Positions 26,353 to 35,664 of a DNA stretch of 64,000 nucleotides are shown here, in pieces; positions within the stretch are counted from its first letter, which is position 1; each line of letters opens with the position of its first letter. This DNA comes from Acinetobacter sp. ANC 5054 (GTDB lineage Bacteria > Pseudomonadota > Gammaproteobacteria > Pseudomonadales > Moraxellaceae). The position numbers were made by a program, and so were the translations under genes. The notes below the pieces were generated by a model. It made no database searches. It saw only the letters and a program-made list of their open reading frames with translations, and was not told the DNA's origin. The stretch spans positions 248,001-312,000 of the forward strand of contig NZ_NEGG01000001.1 of NCBI RefSeq assembly GCF_002135295.1, written 5' to 3'.

Positions 26353-28698
26353 CTAGGATAACTCTTGTTGTGTTTTAGGTTTCTGCCCTGGTGTCAGCCT
26401 TTTTTCATTGCGTACCCAACCTTGAATTGGATGAAATAAACTCTTGTAACAAATGTATGGCAAGTACTTTTCTTTGAAAGCCGCTCTAATCATTTTGTCT
26501 GTAGTCTCAATTTTTAAGGGTCTTGACGAAAGTTCGATCACACTATTCAAAATAGCATGGTGTTCTAGAAGGTAAGCAAATTCTGCTTTTATAAAAGCAA
26601 GAGAACCACTATGAGATGAGTCCTCTGAATTTCGATATTTTTCATTACGCAGGTTTATAAACTTTTCCAAAAATGAATATAAACTTCCGTATATATCAAC
26701 AGACTGTAATTTTGAGTCATAATTAAAAATCAAGGTTAGGTCTGCATACAACGCTTTTTCTTTCCCAATCTCGAATACTTTTTCATCCCAACGCAGGATA
26801 TACCCCCTCAACCATCGTAAAGGTTGAGTTGAACGTCCTACACGAAGGAATTCTGTCACAATTGCTGATTGCTCTTTTTTGCTAAAATTACCGCCATGCA
26901 GACGACCAAATTTAAGATGCAATCGATGAACAAGCACATCCCTTTCTAAAAGGTAATCAGCATATTCTGACAACGTTTCAAATGACTTATCTAACTCTTT
27001 AAGTTGCCTGTTATAATTATTCACATGCAGAATTGCTTTAAAACTTCTTAATATCTCTTCATACTTTTGAATTGTTTCAGGGCTTATTGGCTGATCATTC
27101 AGACTCAATAACTCGCCCTCCTTAGAAGAAATGAAGTTACTGAAATCAGTTCTATTTTGCGACTCAAAATCAGAGGCTCCTATTTGAAAGAAAGGAAAAT
27201 CCACACCATTTAAGTGTTTGAAAAGACCAGACCAAATACGCCCTAAACGCGTCAGGCTATCGCTATAAAATTTAGGAGAACAATTCTTATTAGCGATGGC
27301 TGAAGTTGCTACTATGTTGAATAGTTTTGGTGGAACCGTTTTCAATGTCTCACAAAAAAGCTCAATCAAATAAAGTAAGCTGTTGCGTGGAATTTTGTCC
27401 TTGTGACTGACAGGAAACAGAACACAGGGTAAATCCATCAATTTAACTTTATCGAGATAATTTTGGGTTATTTGAGGGAGGTGCTGGCAATCATAGTTTT
27501 TGTTAAGCTTAGAAAGTGCTAAAAGCTCATCAAATGTGATCTGTTTTTTTATATCCTTTTGCAGTAATGCCTCTTGAGGCATTAAAGACTGATTTGAGAG
27601 TGCCTTAAGCATATATTCATTGCGGTCGTAACCGTCTATGTTCAGGCTTATGACTTGATCTACAGAAAAAAAATAGCTGTAAACCCAGTACCAACAATTA
27701 AAACGTGATGGTCGATTGCCTTTTTTAATTAAACCCACGGCAGCGCTATTATGATAAGTACGGAGATGATTATTCCAATTTTTCATGGTGTAACTTTCAG
27801 CAGACAGACCAGCTTTATTTTTCATTTTTTTATCTAACTGAGCAATAACCCCATCTTCTGAGAAATTCGAATGTTTACAATTAAACATCAATATACAATG
27901 TAAATTTAGACCAGCTTCTTGCATCGGTTCTAATTTTAATAAGTAACTTTGTAAATTTTCAATTTCATCAATCAACTGGCGTATAGCATCGATTTTATCT
28001 TTAAGTACTTTGAATAAGTCCGTGTAGCTGTCTGAACCATTATGGGAAAGTGCAAATAGCTTAATGTCCAAGCACATGATATATATTTGCCCATTTCGAT
28101 CTAACATATCATTAAAATACTGAAAATAACTCTCCTCTTCATCTGGCAAAGCAAAGGTTTCTTTAACCATTTCATCAGTTTTTATTTTTGGTTTTAAATG
28201 TTCAGATATTTCAAAATAGACCTGTGCCAAATGTTCACGTGGAATGGAACTAAAATCCCCAGAGCTGTTTACACAAAATTTCTTTTTTTGAAAAATCTGA
28301 TTAAAGTTTATGACAACATTTGTCTTTTGTTCCAATCCACCTTGAACTTCAGTCTCCCCCAAATATTGTACAAATTTTCTAAATGCGGGTATCTCCAACC
28401 CATGCCATTCAGGCAATAGTCCAGACGTATATTGCAAAGAACCAACATTTTTTAAGAAATTTTCTCTGCTCTTAAAGTCCATTTTTTCAAATCTTCTTTT
28501 ACTCATCACCTCATCATTCTTGATATTTAACAGCCACTGATCATAAAGCTGAATGACGTCTATTGATTCCCTGAAAATGAAAATATTCTGGTTCACTCCC
28601 TCTTGCTTGGCTTCGTCATAAGTCTTTCTATATCGAACCCTAAGCAAATCATACAGTTCATTTTTTAAAATTTTAGGTAAATTAAGACTTATGTTCAC
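26353..28698 (-). CDS. Unknown 781-aa protein with two degenerate Rep-like (YagK/YfjJ-like) modules
   Basis: No family is securely recognised. By eye two segments match the strand pattern of the neighbouring YagK/YfjJ protein. Residues ~205-300 read IYIMCLDIKLFALSHNG … LNLHCILMFN; residues ~585-665 read LVHRLHLKFGRLHGG … LRGYILRWD … LYADLTLIFNYD. In both the HxH metal motif is lost (LHC, YAD), so nicking activity is doubtful. The rest is rich in Lys, Asn and Phe, without membrane segments. It lies upstream of the YagK/YfjJ gene on the same strand, 400 bp apart. It may be a regulatory or structural paralogue. Confidence 0.6.
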   Translation of the reverse strand: MNISLNLPKILKNELYDLLRVRYRKTYDEAKQEGVNQNIFIFRESIDVIQLYDQWLLNIKNDEVMSKRRFEKMDFKSRENFLKNVGSLQYTSGLLPEWHGLEIPAFRKFVQYLGETEVQGGLEQKTNVVINFNQIFQKKKFCVNSSGDFSSIPREHLAQVYFEISEHLKPKIKTDEMVKETFALPDEEESYFQYFNDMLDRNGQIYIMCLDIKLFALSHNGSDSYTDLFKVLKDKIDAIRQLIDEIENLQSYLLKLEPMQEAGLNLHCILMFNCKHSNFSEDGVIAQLDKKMKNKAGLSAESYTMKNWNNHLRTYHNSAAVGLIKKGNRPSRFNCWYWVYSYFFSVDQVISLNIDGYDRNEYMLKALSNQSLMPQEALLQKDIKKQITFDELLALSKLNKNYDCQHLPQITQNYLDKVKLMDLPCVLFPVSHKDKIPRNSLLYLIELFCETLKTVPPKLFNIVATSAIANKNCSPKFYSDSLTRLGRIWSGLFKHLNGVDFPFFQIGASDFESQNRTDFSNFISSKEGELLSLNDQPISPETIQKYEEILRSFKAILHVNNYNRQLKELDKSFETLSEYADYLLERDVLVHRLHLKFGRLHGGNFSKKEQSAIVTEFLRVGRSTQPLRWLRGYILRWDEKVFEIGKEKALYADLTLIFNYDSKLQSVDIYGSLYSFLEKFINLRNEKYRNSEDSSHSGSLAFIKAEFAYLLEHHAILNSVIELSSRPLKIETTDKMIRAAFKEKYLPYICYKSLFHPIQGWVRNEKRLTPGQKPKTQQELS

Positions 28699-29156
28699 TG
28701 AAACCCTCTATATACAACAATTATAGAATTATTATTAAAATGTTAATCGGTACTTTTTATCACAATAATCATATTCCATAAATTAAAAATCATCATATTT
28801 ATTGTTATTATTCAAAATCTCAAAGTAGTTATCAAATCAAAAGGATTGAGTACAACTGTCCAATTATTTTAAACATTGCTCGAGGCTTTTTAAGGTAAAA
28901 ATATCCTTAACTCAGTGAGAGTCAAAACAGGTTACTGACTGCTTGGCAGTAATTAAAAAAATATAAGGCGAACCAAGTGAACTTTATGAAGTGAAACTAG
29001 AATCTGATAGCTATCCAATTATTTTATGCTAGAGTAAAGGCAGTACTTCCACAGTACCGTGGTACCCGAATTAAGACGGGGGTATAGTTAGGGGTAAAAT
29101 AAAATATTTATTATTAAATAATGTTTAATTTTAATTACTTAAATTAACAATATGAC
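28699..29156. other. Non-coding right end of island 1
   Basis: AT-rich DNA with no convincing gene on either strand. It contains the promoter side of the 781-aa gene, a small GGTACC-centred palindrome near 29060, and the right-end GGGGGTATA repeats. Confidence 0.5.
29078..29100. repeat. Right-end copy of the GGGGTATA repeats
   Basis: GGGGGTATAG (29078-29087) and GGGGTAAAAT (29091-29100) repeat the order and approximate spacing of the sites at 7119-7140 beside the integrase. Presence near both island ends supports a role in integration or excision. Confidence 0.5.
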
Positions 29157-29166
29157 TCCCTCTTTC
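29157..29166 (+). repeat. Putative attR of island 1
   Basis: TCCCTCTTTC matches the tRNA-Ser 3' end at 6989-6998; GCCA follows directly, whereas the tRNA has ACC before GCCA. Confidence 0.45.
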
Positions 29167-29199
29167 GCCAGAATTTAAACTGCACATCCATGCAGACAA

Positions 29200-29234
29200 A
29201 AAAAGGTTTAAATCTTAAAGATTTAAACCTTTTT
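29200..29234 (+). terminator. Terminator just outside the right end of island 1
   Basis: A 15-bp perfect stem (AAAAAGGTTTAAATC / GATTTAAACCTTTTT) with T run. Its position after the att-like sequence mirrors the terminator after tRNA-Ser at 7038-7070. The rest of 29235-29614 shows no gene. Confidence 0.75.
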
Positions 29235-29614
29235 TATTTTGTATTAATGCTTTTATCTAATACATTCATACTTATTTTTTAGAATAAAAATCTGAGCTAA
29301 GGTTTCTACAACTGTTCATTTTGTGATTTAAATTCACTTTAAGGTTGCCTCGAAACACGCCGGGCTTGATTTTTTAAGCCAATCATTCCGCTTGATTTAG
29401 ACACGAATATTTACAAATACAGAATTTATAGTCTAAAGACAATTACTTAAGCCTATGCTAAAAATGAATTATTCACATGAGAGGGGCGTGCAAACATCTA
29501 TTTATTTTTCTCAACATCATTGAATTGAAACGCAACGAATTTACGCTAAAACTTGATCAACCAAAAACACAATAAACGACCTTTCACATAAATCACTGCT
29601 ATTCGGGAGATGAC

Positions 29615-29842
29615 ATGAATAACAGCCAGAACTATGTTAAGCAGATCAAGAACGCCAAACGTGGTGGTTATACTCCAACCCTTGCCAAAGACATTAACAA
29701 ACATAAAATTCAAAAAGCACAGCGTCTGATTGACGAATGGCGCAAACTTGCCAATGAGCTCCGCCCCCAAATGCAACTTGATATGGCCTATACCTTAGAG
29801 GAATGTGCACAGGATCTCGATCAAATTTTAAGAACCAAATAA
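29615..29842 (+). CDS. Small conserved hypothetical protein
   Basis: A 75-aa basic, helical protein: MNNSQNYVKQIKNAKRGGYTPTLAKDINKHKIQKAQRL-type N-terminus, then KLANELRPQMQLDMAYTLEECAQDLDQIL. ATG preceded by GGGAG. No membrane segment or known domain; probably a cytoplasmic host protein. It lies just outside island 1, before tRNA-Thr. Confidence 0.65.
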   Translation: MNNSQNYVKQIKNAKRGGYTPTLAKDINKHKIQKAQRLIDEWRKLANELRPQMQLDMAYTLEECAQDLDQILRTK

Positions 29843-30015
29843 TACCGCTTATTTTTCTTACACGCCTTAAATGAATACCTTTCCATCGCCCATATTAAAT
29901 GGGCGATTTTATAAAAATGTTATTTTCAAAATTTATTCTTGAATCATGAGCAGCATAAATATTCAATTCAGACTTTCAAACGTATAAATAAAGCACGATT
30001 TGCATGTTTTTTGGC

Positions 30016-30043
30016 TTGCGCCTAAGTAAAAAATCTGTAAAAT
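30016..30043 (+). promoter_or_regulatory. Likely promoter of tRNA-Thr
   Basis: TTGCGC, 16-nt spacer, TAAAAT, ending 12 bp before the tRNA. Confidence 0.45.
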
Positions 30044-30055
30044 GCATTCCACAAC

Positions 30056-30131
<76 letters not shown>

Positions 30132-30184
30132 TTTCTTAGCCTCGCTTTTTAGTGAGGCTTTGATGTTTCTAGGGCCTGTATTTT

Positions 30185-31012
30185 TTAAGGCTTGCTGACA
30201 CTGATTTGCACATAGCGAATCAACCCATCTGTATATAATTTTTCACATAATTTAGCTGTCATCTGAATCTTTAAATGATCCAGTGTAAGCCCTGTTGCGC
30301 GCGTTTTTTGCTGCTGTACATAACGCGCAAAACCATGAAAAACAGCTTCACTCAAATCTTCAATACTCAGTACATCAAACCCTGTATTTTCAATTTGAGT
30401 CTGTAAATCAGATTTTGAATTTAAATGTTTTACATTCACATCTGCGGCTTTGAGTAGACTTTGATATTTGAGCTGTTGAATTGAATTTAAATTCAAAAAA
30501 TCTTCTGACAGCATTAAATAATGAAAAGCGAAACGTCCTTTTGAATTCAAAATATCAAAAACTGATAAAATTAATGAATTCAAATCACTATGATAAGCTG
30601 CATCCACACAAAGTACGGCATCCATACTGTTTTGTGGATAAATATTTTTTAAATTCAAAAAAGAATCTTGGTGAATTTTTAGGTTTGAATTTAAATTTTT
30701 TTGGATTTTTTCCACACAATTTTGCTGTAATTCGACTGCGGATAAGTTTTGAATTTGAAAGTTTTCCAGCCAAAAAATTAGGCTTGCACCCTGCCCACAA
30801 CCTATGTCAAGCAGACGATCTTGAGATGTTAAGTGGATGGATTGTGCGAGATGAAATGCGAGATTTTGACAGGCTTGGGGATAGGAGGACGTTGCATCCT
30901 CCCAATAGCCCAAATTGCTCCAAGCAAGTTCTGCGTCATCTCCCAGTATTCGACTGTTAATCGCATATTTATGGCTAGGAAAATATTGCTGAATTGCTTG
31001 AAGCCATTTCAT
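30185..31012 (-). CDS. Class I SAM-dependent methyltransferase
   Basis: A 275-aa Rossmann-fold methyltransferase. Motif I is LLDIGCGQGASLIFWLE (near residue 75), and the acidic residue after strand 2 lies in LSAVELQQNCVEK. Motif IV-like AVLCVDAAYHSDL (near 140) and motif post-I order fit the small-molecule or lipid methyltransferase type. Its ATG at 31012 stands one base after the stop of the FAD oxidoreductase gene, so the two are coupled; a longer in-frame start at 31045 would overlap that gene. The substrate is unknown. The DNA is rich in GAATTTAAATTC-like words. Confidence 0.8.
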   Translation of the reverse strand: MKWLQAIQQYFPSHKYAINSRILGDDAELAWSNLGYWEDATSSYPQACQNLAFHLAQSIHLTSQDRLLDIGCGQGASLIFWLENFQIQNLSAVELQQNCVEKIQKNLNSNLKIHQDSFLNLKNIYPQNSMDAVLCVDAAYHSDLNSLILSVFDILNSKGRFAFHYLMLSEDFLNLNSIQQLKYQSLLKAADVNVKHLNSKSDLQTQIENTGFDVLSIEDLSEAVFHGFARYVQQQKTRATGLTLDHLKIQMTAKLCEKLYTDGLIRYVQISVSKP

Positions 31013-31013
31013 T

Positions 31014-32312
31014 TTAGTAACCGAGTTGTGGGGCAACCTCAACATTAGGTTTTAAACCAACAAATGGCAATGGCGCACCAAAGATTTCTGCAATATGCAT
31101 GGCAGAAGTCACTGCCGACTCTAAAATTGGCAAACCATCACATGACCACGAACCGCAGAAAAATACTTTACGATCTGCGGCTCTATGACGCTGTTGCAAC
31201 TCTTTGTTCAATGCAACGGTATGTGAATCCACCACTGCACGAGTCAACGTCACTGAAGAAATCACTTTTTTCGGGTCAATGTCAGTCACTGGACGCCACG
31301 TTTGGAACACAGGTGTTTTACCGACCAAACTTGGTTCAATCGAGTTCAACCACACTGTAAATTGCTGACGAGTAAATTTACGGTCCATCATATAACTGAG
31401 TACTGACCAATCTTTACGTTTCGGTGGCATTACAGTTTGATCCGTATGAATCACCAACTCACCTTGTTCGAACTTAAATTTCTTTAATAGTTCAATATCA
31501 TCGGCAAATTGTGTTGGATCCAAAAACGCTTCAGTTTTAGTCGTTGGTGTTGCGACAACGACACGGTCAAATTCTTGATGACTACCTGACGCATTTTCCA
31601 CAATCACTTTATCGTCTTGCTCACGAATTTTAGTAATAGCCGCACCACTTTGAATGTCGATGCCTTCAATTAATTTATCGACCAATGCCGGCGTCCCACC
31701 TTGCAAACGTAGCAGAGCATCACCATTGGTCAATTGGCGTAAGAAAATCAACAACGGTTTTGCTGGCCATTCACCAATCGTTTTCGGATTACAGGTACAG
31801 ATCGTATAGAGCACCGGCATGACTGCACCGTGCAAAAACACTTCTTCAATCTCATTCTGATTAATAAATTCAGCTAAGGTGATATCTTGATTTTTAGATT
31901 TAAAAAATTTCGTAATTGCTGTTTTGAGTTGCAACATCCCTTTGACTAAACGCCAGCCATATTGCTGTAAACCTTTACGGTTATTAATAATCGGAAAATT
32001 ACCAATTCGGCTTCGTGTCGTCGTGAGCCATGTTTCAGTACGATCTTCAAACAGCCAGCTACATGCCATGTAAGTACGCACTGGAAAGGTTTTAATCCCT
32101 AAGTGTGTCGCTAAACTTAGAGTGTTTTTCCATAAATGCGGATTCATTACACGTAAAGGCGCGTCAATTAAACCACCTTCAAACTCAGTGCTATGACTAT
32201 CCATACCACGACCAGGCAGAGCTTCGAAAATTGTAATTTTATGCCCTGCATCTTTAAGAATTCTTGCGGTAGCCAGCCCAGCCATGCCGCTACCGATGAC
32301 TGCAATATCCAA
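31014..32312 (-). CDS. FAD-dependent oxidoreductase (amine oxidase/desaturase-like)
   Basis: A 432-aa flavoprotein. The dinucleotide-binding motif VIGSGMAGLATARILKDAGHKITIFEA is at the N-terminus, and the second FAD contact is FCGSWSCDGLPILESAVTSAMHIAE near residue 385. It resembles NAD(P)-binding flavin amine oxidases such as phytoene desaturase-like proteins often paired with lipid methyltransferases. Here a methyltransferase follows 1 bp downstream, suggesting a joint lipid or pigment modification (inference). Confidence 0.82.
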   Translation of the reverse strand: MDIAVIGSGMAGLATARILKDAGHKITIFEALPGRGMDSHSTEFEGGLIDAPLRVMNPHLWKNTLSLATHLGIKTFPVRTYMACSWLFEDRTETWLTTTRSRIGNFPIINNRKGLQQYGWRLVKGMLQLKTAITKFFKSKNQDITLAEFINQNEIEEVFLHGAVMPVLYTICTCNPKTIGEWPAKPLLIFLRQLTNGDALLRLQGGTPALVDKLIEGIDIQSGAAITKIREQDDKVIVENASGSHQEFDRVVVATPTTKTEAFLDPTQFADDIELLKKFKFEQGELVIHTDQTVMPPKRKDWSVLSYMMDRKFTRQQFTVWLNSIEPSLVGKTPVFQTWRPVTDIDPKKVISSVTLTRAVVDSHTVALNKELQQRHRAADRKVFFCGSWSCDGLPILESAVTSAMHIAEIFGAPLPFVGLKPNVEVAPQLGY

Positions 32313-32737
32313 TTTTCTATTCCATTTATAAAATTCGAATAAAAGTATGACCGATCACAAGTCAAAAATAGCTATTAAAAAATACCAGATTCGTATTTTT
32401 TGTATGGATTTGCGTACAGTGCATTTTGGCGTAATTTAACAAATAATCGCACTTTTATTTACCATACATAAATATTGGTTTTTTAAAACAATTTCTATTT
32501 ATTTTAATAATTTCTTATAAAACCAATCAATTAAATTAACCATTATTATAACAAATGGTTTACTTATTGCACTTTTATCGCTAAGATTCGCGCCATAATA
32601 AAGTGATAACCACATCACAAAATATAAAACTAAGAATGATAAATAAATCATGATTAAAAGAAATGAAACAGCGCAATATAAAAAGCCTCTGATGATTCAG
32701 AGGCTTTTTTTTCGACTATTTAAAGTGGTCATTTTGC
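32313..32737. other. AT-rich intergenic region
   Basis: No gene seen. It holds the promoter side of the FAD oxidoreductase gene and the pirin terminator. Confidence 0.5.
32679..32714. terminator. Terminator of pirin gene
   Basis: Stem AAAAGCCTCTGA/TCAGAGGCTTTT around TGAT, T runs on both strands, just downstream of the minus-strand pirin stop. Confidence 0.8.
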
Positions 32738-33616
32738 TTAAACTTTAGAATTCACAGCAATTTCACCAAATTTTCCAGCATTAAAATCATCAAAGGCTTG
32801 AATGATTTCATCTTTGGTATTCATCACAAATGGACCATAACCTTGAATCGGTTCATTTAAAGGCACACCGCTCAGCAACAAAAACTTGCTGTCTTGCAAC
32901 GCTTGTAGCTGAATCGCGATATCTTCTTTGGCAAACATTACCATCGAACTATCCAACACTTTATTGGTCCCGTTCACGATCACTTCACCCGATAAAACCA
33001 CCAAGATGGTGTTATGCCCTTCAGGCACATGTAAAGTGGTTTCGTATTCGGCTTTCAGCTCACCATCCCAGACATTAATAGAACTGAACGTTTGCGCTGG
33101 CCCATGATGACCACCCATTTCACCCGCAATCACACGGATATGACCTGCGCCTTCATCCATTTCAATCCGTGGAATGTCGCTACGGCTAATGGCTTGATAG
33201 TGTGGCGCTGTCATTTTGTCTTTTGCAGGTAAATTCACCCACAATTGCACCATTTCAAACACGCCACCCGCATGGGCAAATTCAGGCGAATGAAATTCTT
33301 CATGCACCACGCCTGCACCCGCAGTCATCCATTGCACATCACCGGTCTGAATCGTACCACCACCACCTGCTGAATCTTTGTGGGTCACTTCGCCGCTATA
33401 GGCCAATGTCACCGTTTCAAAGCCACGATGTGGATGCGAGCCTACACCATGTTGTGCAGTGGTTGGATCGAAGGGATAAGGTGCGGCATAATCAAGAAGC
33501 AAAAATGGGCTAATCGCCTGACCTAAACGGTCATAAGAAAATAAGCTTTTCACTGGAAAACCATCACCCACCCAGTTCATTTGCTGATTACGATATACAC
33601 CAATGACTTTTTTCAT
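32738..33616 (-). CDS. Pirin family protein
   Basis: A 292-aa bicupin. The N-terminal cupin holds the metal ligands in GSHPHRGFETVTLAYSG (near 60) and VHEEFHS (near 105). The C-terminal domain (~175-290) is the pirin_C type. Pirins bind iron and some are quercetin dioxygenases or redox regulators; the exact role is unknown. RBS GAGGAG precedes the ATG. It is divergent from the YcaC-like hydrolase over a 315-bp region that holds no gene, and may share its regulation by the LysR protein at 34664. Confidence 0.9.
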   Translation of the reverse strand: MKKVIGVYRNQQMNWVGDGFPVKSLFSYDRLGQAISPFLLLDYAAPYPFDPTTAQHGVGSHPHRGFETVTLAYSGEVTHKDSAGGGGTIQTGDVQWMTAGAGVVHEEFHSPEFAHAGGVFEMVQLWVNLPAKDKMTAPHYQAISRSDIPRIEMDEGAGHIRVIAGEMGGHHGPAQTFSSINVWDGELKAEYETTLHVPEGHNTILVVLSGEVIVNGTNKVLDSSMVMFAKEDIAIQLQALQDSKFLLLSGVPLNEPIQGYGPFVMNTKDEIIQAFDDFNAGKFGEIAVNSKV

Positions 33617-33931
33617 CTTTAGCTCCTCTATTCATGCGTTTGGATGAACATGTGGCTATTTTAGGCTTTAACACTATGATGTACTAGAAATGAAATGGCA
33701 TTCTCTATCTCAAATTTGCAACAATAAATCTTAAAATCAAACTAATTTAAAATAAAATTCAAAATAAAAAATAGATTTATGACAATCAAATAAATTTTTA
33801 TCCTATTTTTAAGATAAAGCATCTCGTTAGTGTTGTTTTCAGACTCTTTGTTTGGGCCTATTCTAAATGGGTACACATCACCACCCCGTTGTGTGGATCG
33901 ATGAATAGAACACCTGAATGAGGAAAATAAA

Positions 33932-34555
33932 ATGGGCAAGCCTTACGTACGTTTAGACAAAGATAATGCTGCGGTGCTACTTGTTGACCATCAAACTGGT
34001 CTATTGTCATTAGTCCGCGATATTGATCCAGATAAATTTAAAAATAATGTTTTAGCACTCGCAGCATTAGCTCAATATTTCAAGCTTCCAACGATTTTAA
34101 CGACAAGCTTTGAAGACGGTCCCAATGGCCCGCTCGTACCTGAACTTGTGGATATGTTCCCAGATTCGCCTTTCATTGCACGCCCTGGCCAAATCAATGC
34201 TTGGGACAACGACGACTTTGTTCAAGCCGTGAAAGCAACAGGTAAAAAACAACTCATCATTGCCGGTGTAGTCACTGAAGTATGTGTGGCTTTCCCGACA
34301 CTTTCAGCACTTGCTGAAGACTTTGATGTATTCGTGATTACCGATGCGTCTGGTACATTTAATCAAATGACACGTGACGCTGCATGGGACCGTATGTCAC
34401 AAGCAGGCGCACAGCTGATGACTTGGTTTGCTGCTGCAGGTGAATTACACCGCGATTGGCGCAACGACGTTGACGGTTTAGGTACTTTGTTCGGTGCACA
34501 CATTCCAGATTACAAAAACTTGATCACAAGCTATGTAAAAAACACAGCAAAATAA
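33932..34555 (+). CDS. YcaC-like isochorismatase family hydrolase
   Basis: A 207-aa cysteine hydrolase. Catalytic Asp is in LLVDHQTGLLSLV (near residue 19) and the nucleophile Cys in GVVTEVCVAFPTLSAL (near 117), preceded by the cis-peptide-type VT. The pattern and length match YcaC proteins, whose substrate is unknown. GAGGAAA precedes the ATG. Neighbours: divergent pirin and a LysR regulator downstream in the same direction but behind a terminator. Confidence 0.88.
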   Translation: MGKPYVRLDKDNAAVLLVDHQTGLLSLVRDIDPDKFKNNVLALAALAQYFKLPTILTTSFEDGPNGPLVPELVDMFPDSPFIARPGQINAWDNDDFVQAVKATGKKQLIIAGVVTEVCVAFPTLSALAEDFDVFVITDASGTFNQMTRDAAWDRMSQAGAQLMTWFAAAGELHRDWRNDVDGLGTLFGAHIPDYKNLITSYVKNTAK

Positions 34556-34568
34556 TTTATTTACCAAT

Positions 34569-34597
34569 AAAAAAGCGATCTTCGGATCGCTTTTTTT
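34569..34597 (+). terminator. Terminator of the YcaC-like gene
   Basis: AAAAAGCGATC-TTCG-GATCGCTTTTT, UUCG tetraloop and a T7 run. Confidence 0.9.
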
Positions 34598-34663
34598 ACC
34601 TCATGCATAAATTGACGTATGATGATTTGAATTTAAATAAATTTTCACTGTATAAGGTAATTC

Positions 34664-35587
34664 ATGCATTCATTTGATGACTATTACTACTTTTATTTGG
34701 TGGTAAAGCATGGCGGATTCAGTGCGGCCAGCGAAGCATCGAACATCACCAAATCCAAACTTAGCCGACGTATTTTAGACCTCGAAGCCAAATATAATGT
34801 CACGCTCATTCAGCGTTCCACCCGTCATTTTAAAGTTACGACCTTAGGACAGGAACTGTATGAGGAATGTACCAAAGTCATTCAACAAGTGGAAAGTGCA
34901 CATAGCGTTTTACTCAAACAAAAACATGAACCTGAAGGCTTGGTGAAAATCAGTTGTCCACCAGTCATGATGGAATATCAGATTCGCCCTTTGCTGAATC
35001 AATTTCTTAAAAACCACCCCAAAGTGCAAGTTGAATTGGAATTGACCAGTCGCCGTGTGGATGTGCTGCATGATGATATTGATCTGGCGATACGTACCAA
35101 TTTCGCTGAAAATGAAGATTCCAGCATCATCGTGCGTGACGTGATTAAGACCGTACATTGTCTGGTGATTAGCCCTGAGCTTTTGCAAGATCGTGTCCTG
35201 CAACATATTACGGAATTATCTGAATTTCCAAGTATTGTGTTAGGTACGCATAAAACCCGCTATCAATGGCTGTTACACCATATTGAACAGCAAGAACAGA
35301 TCGAGATTCCGCTACAACCGCGTGTGAAAAGCAATGATTTATCTGGGGCCTATTATGCCGTTATGGATGGGTTAGGGATTGCAGATTTACCCTATTTAAC
35401 CGTGAAGGATGACATCGAAGCAGGTCGCTTAATTCATCTTTTCCCTGAATGGTGCTCCAATGTCGGGACAGTGCAATTGGTCTATGCCTCACGTAAAGGA
35501 CAGCGCTTGGTCATGGAACAATTAATTGAATTTTTGGTGGCAGGCATCCGTGAATACGGCCCTGAACACGATGGCTATTTAATTTAA
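34664..35587 (+). CDS. LysR family transcriptional regulator
   Basis: A 307-aa regulator. The N-terminal winged HTH is FYLVVKHGGFSAASEASNITKSKLSRRILDLEAKYNVTLIQRSTR (residues ~8-52). The effector domain (~88-295) is of the PBP2_CrgA type with VKISCPPVMMEYQIRPLLNQFL. Likely targets are the adjacent YcaC-like and pirin genes, by position only. Confidence 0.9.
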   Translation: MHSFDDYYYFYLVVKHGGFSAASEASNITKSKLSRRILDLEAKYNVTLIQRSTRHFKVTTLGQELYEECTKVIQQVESAHSVLLKQKHEPEGLVKISCPPVMMEYQIRPLLNQFLKNHPKVQVELELTSRRVDVLHDDIDLAIRTNFAENEDSSIIVRDVIKTVHCLVISPELLQDRVLQHITELSEFPSIVLGTHKTRYQWLLHHIEQQEQIEIPLQPRVKSNDLSGAYYAVMDGLGIADLPYLTVKDDIEAGRLIHLFPEWCSNVGTVQLVYASRKGQRLVMEQLIEFLVAGIREYGPEHDGYLI

Positions 35588-35607
35588 AATCCATTCACTC
35601 ACGCAAT

Positions 35608-35636
35608 AAAAAAGCCAGAACTCAGTTCTGGCTTTT
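35608..35636. terminator. Bidirectional terminator between lysR-type gene and ahpC
   Basis: AAAAAGCCAGAA-CTCA-GTTCTGGCTTTTG between convergent genes. Confidence 0.85.
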
Positions 35637-35664
35637 GCTTATTTGCAAGAGCTTACCTTACAAA

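Larger units (their letters stand above)
6989..29166. mobile_element. Island 1: tRNA-Ser-integrated element with restriction and Rep-like genes
   Basis: Bounded on the left by the tRNA-Ser 3' end next to a P4-type integrase. On the right it is bounded by TCCCTCTTTC-GCCA (29157-29170), which repeats the tRNA end apart from three missing bases. GGGGGTATA-type sites occur near both ends. Gene content (integrase, AlpA regulator, Gp3-like factor, YqaJ nuclease, DUF932, YagK/YfjJ protein) is typical of satellites and integrative elements. No capsid, terminase, relaxase or T4SS gene is seen, so mobility would need a helper (inference). The left boundary is solid; the right rests on a short repeat. 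Confidence 0.75.

Noticed and set aside
23562-28698. Inovirus prophage
   Set aside because: The YagK/YfjJ protein suggests it, but there is no Zot/morphogenesis ATPase or small coat-protein gene cluster nearby.
30480-30760. GAATTTAAATTC-like words as a repeat element
   Set aside because: They lie inside the methyltransferase gene and follow its Asn/Leu/Lys-rich coding; no separate function is supported.
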